A stretch of DNA of 64,000 bases from Corallium rubrum. Lineage: Eukaryota > Cnidaria > Anthozoa > Scleralcyonacea > Coralliidae. Both the position numbers and the translations under genes were made by a program. The notes under the pieces are model-generated. The model did no database searches and was not told the DNA's origin. It was given only the letters and a program-made list of their open reading frames with translations. The DNA lies in assembly GCA_964035015.1 (NCBI GenBank), contig OZ036005.1:3167547-3231546 (forward strand), in the 5' to 3' direction. This document shows, in pieces, positions 52,412 to 61,400 of this stretch. Within the stretch, counting starts at the first letter, position 1. Each line of letters opens with the position of its first letter.

Positions 52412-55400
52412 CTAAAAAACAAAAAATGCGCAAAAAGCTTGTTTTTTTGTTTTCATAAATATATTTGGAGATATAACTGAGTTTGCTATGTTTGAAAAGG
52501 TTTTACCCTGGAGATGACGTTTATGTCCAACGTATCAACTGCTAGTCTTTGTTCTATATTTTTTGCTCTATATGTCCTGCTCTATTGTTCTGGTAAATGT
52601 ATTGAAAAGTATTTCGTTATACAGTGGAACCTTGTTAATACGACCACCGTCGGGCCAAAAAAATGTGGTCGTAATAACGGGGTGGTCGTATTAAATGTTC
52701 TAAGGATTTTGGGTGAAGGAAAATTCGAGTGTAGAATATATACATTTTAAGACCAAACCGGGACCAGTTGCGAAAAATGCAACTACACAGGCCTTCCGGC
52801 AGGAATTTGAACCCACGACCTTGCGATTCTAGTGTAATAGTCTGACCACTGAGCCACGGGGGCCGTTGCCGAGAGCTCGATCGCGAGTTCTGTATATATA
52901 ATAAGGTGGTAATGCCAGGAGAGAATTTGGTATATTATAAGTAATATTGGGCATTTCACTCGATTACATAGCATGTTCTAAGGATTTGGGGTGAAGGAAA
53001 ATTCGAGTGTAGAATATATACATTTTAAGACCAAACCGGGACCAGTTGCGAAAAATGCAACTACACAGGCCTTCCGCCAGGAATTGAACCCACGACCTTG
53101 CGATTCTAGTGCAATTCTCTGACCACTGAGCTACGGGGGCCGTTGCCGAGAGCTTGATCGCGAGTTCTGTATATATAATAAGGTAGTAATGCCTTGGTTC
53201 TCACTTGTCGTAAGAATCGGGGATTTTTGCTGTCCCCGATCGTTTGGGATTGTTACGACAGGTGTGAACATGGTTGAAGTAACGTCCCAGACAGTCGCCG
53301 ATCTGATCGGAAGCATCGCAAGAATCGGAATCATTTCTATTTGGGAAATGCATCCCAGACGGTCGCCGACGATCGGGGATTCTTAGGACTAGTTACGACA
53401 TGTGTGAACACTGAAACCACTCCGTCTGGGACAATCGGGATGATTCTCGATGTGACCCCCCCCCCCCCCCCCTCTGCCATAAAGGATTACAAAAGCTTAA
53501 AGCAATTTATCAATAAAATAAAAGAAGACAATAACAAAAAACTAAGGACTCATAAGTACCACAACAAAAGAATAATTCGTAAGTAATTTGATTTTCTTAC
53601 CTTCAGTGGAATTTTCTTGCGTCTTAATTCCATACAGCCAATGCCTATTATAGCAAAGAAATCTATTTTATAAAATAACATGTATACTACGCGAGCCCTG
53701 ATTGGTCAATTGTCGTGTTTGGATCAGAGTATCCAAACACGGAAAATTCCCGCCAAAACAATTTTTTGAAAATGTCGGACAGTGTATCATATTCACTTGT
53801 GATTATTTTATAAAAGAAATACCAAATGTTTTTTTCCGTGTTTGGAGACTCTTATCCAAACACTTGGGAAATTGCTCGACTTTCGAAAAGCTAAAAACAC
53901 TCGCCTACGGCTCGTGTTTTGTTACGCTTTTCTCCAGTCTCACAATTTCCCGCGTGTTTGGATCAGAGTATCCAAACACAGAAAACCATTTGGTATTTCT
54001 TTAATAAGAAATAGAGTGATGTGCTATTAAGAGAAAACGGTCACAAATATTTTCACACTGTGAAGCTAACTCGAAAAAGAGCGGAGGAGGCATGGGTGGC
54101 ACAAGATATTAATAGTGGGTTGCCCATCACCATTGAAGTCAAGCCTGTTCGAATGGGGTCAGTACTTGCATGGGTAACTACCCGGTTTGAAGTTGGTATC
54201 CCTCGGCTAAAAGGGTAAAAAAATCACAGAACCTCCCTCTCCCCCATGTCAACAAGGGCGGATTTAGGGGGGGTGGATTGGGTGGCTAGCCACCCCCCTC
54301 TTTAGTCAAGAAAAAATTAATAAATGACGCTAAGTACTGATGAGCCTTCGTTGAGAGCTGGTCTGCGGTTACCTCATCGCTGGCAGAAAACAAACATGGC
54401 GGCATGAAACATGTAAATTAGCTGTCAGTTTGATTTGCATAATCAGCTGTAGTTTTCATTTGCTTTTTTAAAGTGGGTTTTTTTTTGAAAGTGTTACAAA
54501 AAAGTACAGGTAACCCAAATATATAACTTTTTTCTACTGCTGAGTGATCAAACGTGCTGCCAAAAATGGCTCTCAAAATGCTGGAGATGCCATTTCAGAG
54601 ACCAAAGAACTCAAAAATTTCCGGGGGGTATGCCCCCGGACCCCCTAGAAGGCTCGGGCTTCGCCCTCGGTCACCCCCCTTTCAACAATCCTAGATCCGC
54701 CCCTGGTCAATGTTGCTACAAACGAACATACACATGCAACGGCAGTAGTGTGTTATCCGTAAGACTCGCCTTTATCTCGATCACAACATTGAAATTGGGG
54801 GGGGGGGGGGGGGGGGGGGGGGCGAAGGATGCAAGACTGAAACGCTTTCGCATGGTTTTGGACCAGGAATTTTGAAAAAGATTGTAGCTTCATGTGGATA
54901 CCTTCACTGGGTTCTCCAGTTCTCCTCCTTTCGCAAAATCAACCCCAGTTAATTTTCAGTTTCCTCCAGTTAATTCTACGAACTAGTTCCTCGGGCTACC
55001 TGTGGTAGGCCGAGCCTAGGTTTCGGCTCGGGTTTTTTATTTCCTTTTTGAGACTACTCCTCCTCTAAGAGGAGAGGAGCCTCTATGTCATCGAGTGTGT
55101 AAGTAATGTGTAAGTAGTCCAAATCTTCGGATAGTTTCGGAATCAATCGTAGTCCAAATCTTGGGATAGTTTCGGAACCCAAACATCGCGAGTTCCATGC
55201 TCCCCGAACAAATAAGATATGACCCGTAGATACATGCAGTCCTTGACTACCTATTTTTTACAGTTTTATTTGAGTAGCCTCATGCAGTCCTGGACTGCCT
55301 ATTTTTTGGGTGTCACGATTTTGCATTTTTGCACTTTTTACTTCCGCTACTATTCATACTTCCGGTGAGTTGTTAGCCGTGTGTGGAGTGAGGCCGTGAG

Positions 55401-58400
55401 GCATGTTGTAAGCTCTTTGCTCCTTTTGCTTTTGGAGTTGGACAAAAAATTGAACAGCTTTGCCTTTTGATCAAGGTGTTCTTGCACATTGTTGATAGAT
55501 TTTGAAAGTGACTGGCTGACTTTGTAGTTAAACAGCGATCAGATGTGGCTGACAACTGTCTTAATCGTAAATATGTTCACCAGTGACAGTGTGAAGTGTG
55601 CACAAAGTACGCTGCCAGGGCCCGAGTGAACGACTGACCCAGGCGTCGACGTCTTGTTTCATCAAGGGTGAGGGCCATTGGGTTATCACTATCTAAATAC
55701 TGTCATATTAATTCTTTGAACGTTTTCATGGCGATAAAGTAATATAAATAAGTTTTGTGGAAACACCACGTAAAATATTTCTTTGCTAAGCTTTCGGCCT
55801 GTTGACTCAGGCCTTCATCATTTGCTCTGATGAAGGTCTGAGTCAACAGGCCGAAAGCTTAGCAAAGAAATATTTTACGTACTGTCATATACTCATATGT
55901 TACCCAACACCGCTGCCAAACGTTTGCGCATGTGTGAATTCGCTAGAATAAACATTGCAAGAGAAGTGGGAACTAGCCGTGGCGACAACAACCAGACAGT
56001 GAAGACTAAGTAAGACTCGACTATTCATTTGTGTTTTAAAAAAAGGGTAAAGAAAATTACGAAGGGGTAAATTCAGAATATGTTACAATATTGACAAAGA
56101 AGCCATGCACAAATTACCTACCTTATCTTTTTGGTAGTATGCTTATAATTTTAACTTTTGTGTCGGACTCTTGGACAAGTCCAAATATTTCAGTGTTTTC
56201 CCGCTCTTTTTCTGAGGACGAGCCTGGGACGAGCTCGGACGTCGCGCATGCGCAAAACGTTTGGCAGCGGTGTTATGTTACCCTCAATAAATATAGTTAT
56301 TTTACTTTACCTTTTAGGATTAGAACTCGCTCGTTATAGCAAATCTGCCATATATCTAAGTATTTAACTTAAAGGCTTTTAGAGAATTAAATATTTTGTT
56401 TTAATATGATGATCGCATACGTACTTTCTCCATCGCGTAACAAGAAATTGTTGTCCTGTCTCAAACTTTAATCTTCTTTCCAAAGTCCAAGGACAGTAAA
56501 GACAAGTACGACATCCTTGTCTCCAGCCACAAAAGCTGCCATTAAAATTTTCTACACTACGATATTCTATCTAAGAGAATAAAAATATACAATTATACAT
56601 CAATACTTTCATATCTCCATAAGCGTTCAGTAAAGGCCATTCTCCATTGCTGAACTACACTGCACTCCGCGTCACCTCACGTCACTCCGCTGACGTCACG
56701 TCACTTTACGTCACTCCACTTCACTTCACTTCACTCCACTTCACTCCACTCCACTTCACTTCACTTCACTTCACTTCACTTCACTTCACTTCACTTCACT
56801 TCACTTCACTTCACTTCACTTCACTTCACCTCACTTCACCTCACTTCACCTCACTTCACTTTACTTCACTTCAGTTCACTTCAGTTCACTTCAGTTCACT
56901 TCACTTCGCTTCACTTTACCTCACCTCACTTCACTCCACTTCACTTTACTTCACGTCACGTTACGTCACTTCACTTCACTTCACTTCACTTCACTTCACT
57001 CCACTCCACTACACTTCACGTCACTTCACGTCACTTCACGTCACTTCACTTCACTTCACTTCACTTCACTTCACTTCACTTCACTTCACTTCACTTCACT
57101 TCACTTCACTTCACTTCACTTCACCTCACCTCACTTCACTTCACTCCACTTTACTTCACGCCACTTCACTTCACTTCACTCCACTCCACTCCACTCCACT
57201 TCACTTCACTTCACTTCACTTCACTTCACTTCACGTCACTTCACTGCACTTCACTCCACTCCACTCCACTCCACGTCACTCCACTCCATTCCACTTCACT
57301 TTGGTTCACTCCATTTCACTTCACTGCACTTTATTTCACTCCCTTCCCCTTCGCTTCACTTTTGTCAGCTAGCTGTACGTGTACTTACAGCATATTGCTT
57401 TTTCATTCGCTTTTGTCTTAGCTGTTCAACCTAGCAAACACACAGATTAAAACAGTTAGATATAAAAGTCATTCAACACAAACCGGTATACTTAAAGTGT
57501 ATACAAACCAAAAAATTTTATCATCTAAATACGTTCTACCTTTGACAAATAGTTGAACAACGAAATATTTTTTAGATTGGAGCAACCTTTATTGCTTTAA
57601 TAGAGATTTTTGTCTTCAAAATGGTAATGAGATGACGCCAAAGTAGTCATCATCATCAACACAATATTAATTTGCAGAAGTGACATGATCCAATTCTTCC
57701 ATTAATGGTGTGTTAATGAACACGGTCGTATTTTAATGATACAAACTGAGACAGAGGCATTGCTTGTAATTGTAATGAATTGTGGCAAAAGGAGATAGCG
57801 AGGAAGTAACTGAACCGGGAGGAGGGTGTCCTGTCCGGCGGCCTAAAATGGGGATCGCCCATTTTAGAGTAGAGACATTGACGAAGTCTGAGGGGTGCTC
57901 AGCACTTGTAGGTCGGAAAATGCCTTGACGCATCCAAATCCTTCATGTGGGTGAAGTGTGTGAGGCACAGCACTTCTGTGAAGTGATAAGGATGACTGCA
58001 CTTCCTGGCACTCATTTATTAGATAATTAAATTACTACATTTTTTTTTACTATTATAATTTCTATAAGTATAGATTATTTATATGTTGTTACAAAAGGGG
58101 TTGTGGTGGGTGGGATAAAAATCCCCGAAAAACTTAAACTGCTATTTTACAGAACGATTTGAGTGAGCTCTCTGACTGTGAGTCTGTGATAGAATGACCA
58201 CCGTCACCCTTGCCGCATTCATTTATATCATTGCCTCAAGGAGGAATTTTGTTTTGATAAGGGGGAATCTTTAGATAAAGGTTTGGGTTCGGCTTTATCT
58301 TTTTTGCGGTGTATTTTTACGCACTTTATTTATCTGGCATTTGCATCTGACGTTGTTCACATGCCACAGGAACTACACTTACTGATCGCTTTGAGGCAGG

Positions 58401-61400
58401 AGATACATTATCTCTTACTCCCTCACATTAACCTAAATTTATTAATAATAAATTTCTAAATTCTTTTTGACCGGCAGTGTATGTGTATGATATAAGGATA
58501 CTTCTGACTGTTCTGGCTGGGAGTCCCAATAGCTCAGTGGTTAGAGCGCTGGTACGTTGGGGGCACGCAGTCTATAACTTTTCCTCACAGTGGTAATCCG
58601 ACCTCATTTGAATTTAATCATCTTCACTTACAAATGCTGCTGAAGGACAACTAAATATTTGAAACAAAAGTAGAGTGCTGCGTAGGCAGTGTGTTGAATC
58701 AGCAATCGAAATATAGTAAGGTTTGATATTATACTGCCAAAACAGAAAACGTAGGACTCTAACGTTTCGAGCGAAGGCCCTTCGTCAGAGAGAAACGTCT
58801 GACCGATTGTTGGTTATATTATAAGCAATATTGGGCATTTCACTCGATTACATAGCGTGTTCTAAGGATTTTTGGTGAAGGAAAATTCGAGTGTAGAATA
58901 TATACATTTTAAGACCAAACCGGGATCAGTTGCGAAAAATGCAACTACACAGGCCTTCCGGCAGGAATTGAACCCGACCTTGCGATTCTAGTGCAATGCT
59001 CTGACCACTGAGCCACGGAGGGCGTTGCCGAGAGCTTCATCGTGAGTTCTGTATATAATAAGGTGGTGTAATGCCAGGAGAGAAGACTGATTTGGTGGTT
59101 AGTTGACTGATTTAGTGTGTTTCATAACTTACCGTTAGAGTGTACTGATCACAATGTTCGACAACTGGCCACGTGATTCCATCTCCAATATAATCACCAG
59201 AGAAATGAATTACCTTTCAAAAAATACAACACCAAAAGAACCAATAAATTTGTTTAAACTTTGTTATTCCGTTGTTTAGTTTGTTAGTTTTAAATTTCTA
59301 GCATGGAGTTGCAAGGTATATAGTTTTCGCAATTCTTTCTGTACAAATTGCTGTCACTCAAGTTGAATATATTAAAGTGAGAATTCTGCTTATTGAGTAG
59401 CTTGCCAACTATTTGCCGACCTCCTGATCTAAACAACAACAATTATTCAGTCATTCAGTCGCCTATTTATTTTCACCAGGTATATACGATCTGCCAAATT
59501 GTGTTGAAAATAGTAAACAAATAAGCAGGTCATGCACCACTGGATTGCCGTAGGATTTTGTTCGACACTTTCAAAGTCGCCTACCCAAGCTGGCAATAAA
59601 AGCTCTGTACACGCGGCAAAATTTGTTTTTATCAGCTATTTTCGACATATTAACAATTCACAAGTTCTGCTTGTTCACGTACAGTTCATATTTAAAACAA
59701 TGAGACTTCGTGTCTTACCAGAACTGATAAATTACACAATTAGCACAACAAGCAAGCCAGCCCAGCTAGGCGAGCTAGCCCTTCTCATGTCATTCATCAT
59801 CATCATCATTTGCTGTCGGTCGCGCAGCGACAAAGACTGTTTCATGAAACTAATTTACTTCACAGCAGCTCTCCATGCAATTCTCTGTTGAGTCAACTCC
59901 GCTAGTTGGTTGACGTTGATATCCCTCTTTTTCAAGTTCCTCTTTATGGTGTCTTTATATCGGAGGCGAGGACGGCCGCGTTTTCTTACTCCGTCCGAAA
60001 GTTGTGAATACAGGACCTTCTTTGGTAGTCGATCCGACTCCATCCGGAGTATATGGCCTGTCCACCGTAAGTTCTTTCTGATGAGCAGGTCCTCCATGGA
60101 GGGTAATCCTGCACGTTGTAGTACCACGATGTTGGTGACTTTATCTTGCCATGTAATTTTCATGATCGCTCGTAGGTGTCTCATCATGAAGGCGTGCAGC
60201 TTTTTCACTTGGCTCCTGTACAATGTCCATGTTTCGGCACCGTATAGTAAAGTAGACAGAACGATTGCACTATAGATTTTACACTTGATCCTGGTTGACA
60301 CGTGATGGTTATTCCATAGTCGATTCCGTAACCTTCCGAAAACAGAGCTAGCCTTTGCCATCCGTTTCTGTAGTTCGGCGGTTAGTCGGCCATCCGTGGT
60401 GACTATACTTCCAAGATAGGTGAACTCTTGCACACAGAGAAGGTCTTTGCCATCTACTTTAACTGATGGGTCAGATGTTTGAATTGAGGAGCTTGGTCGG
60501 TGTAGGACTTCTGTCTTCTTGATGTTTATCTTCAAACCAAATTTCTTTGACGCAGATGAGAAGGCATCAACGATTTTCTGGATATCCTCCATTGTGTGAG
60601 CCACGAGTGCACTGTCATCAGCGAACAAAAGTTCCCTCACAAGTACCCTAGTGGTCTTAGTCTTGGCTCGGAAGTGGGAGACGTTGAAGAGGTCTGCGTC
60701 CAGTCTGGATTGTATGTAGATTCCATCCTCAAGATCACGAAAAGCTTCATCAAGCATGGCAGATAGGAAGATAGAAAAGAGAGTCGGTGCCAATTTAAGA
60801 CGCATCCCTGCTTTACACCATTTGTAACGGCAAATTCTGGGATTTCCTCAGTACAGTTGACTCGTGCCATCATTCCGGTGTGCAGTGCCTCAATCATCTT
60901 GGTAAACTTTTCTGGACATCCATACCTCCTGAGAAGTTGCCATAGTCCACTCCTGCCAACAGTGTCGAAGGCCTTTGTGAAGTCCACGAACACGATGTAC
61001 AGTGCTTTGTCCTGTTCTATACACTTTTCCTGCGATTGCCTGAGGCAGAAGATCATGTCCGTTGTACTCCTATTTGCTCGGAAACCACACTGTGTCTCTG
61101 GTAGTATCTCAGATGTTAACTGTCCTGTTAGCCGGTCGAGAAGAATCCTAGCAAAGGCCTTCCCTGCAATCGACAAAAGTGAAATTCCTCTGTAGTTTCC
61201 ACATTCCGTCCGGTCCCCTTTCTTAAAGATGGTAACAATGTTAGCATCTTTCCATTCCTGTGGTACCTCTTCCTCCGTCCAGGCTCTAACAATCAGGCCA
61301 TGTAACCTGCTGATAAGTTCTGTTCCTCCATATTTCCAGATCTCTGCGGGGATTCCGTCACGGCCAGGAGCTTTGTCATCAGATAGATGGTTTATTGCCT

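Noticed and set aside
56647..57372. 241-codon Ser-Leu-His-Phe-Thr ORF
   Set aside because: Simple (CTTCA)n repeat inside an intron of the ZDHHC6-like gene.
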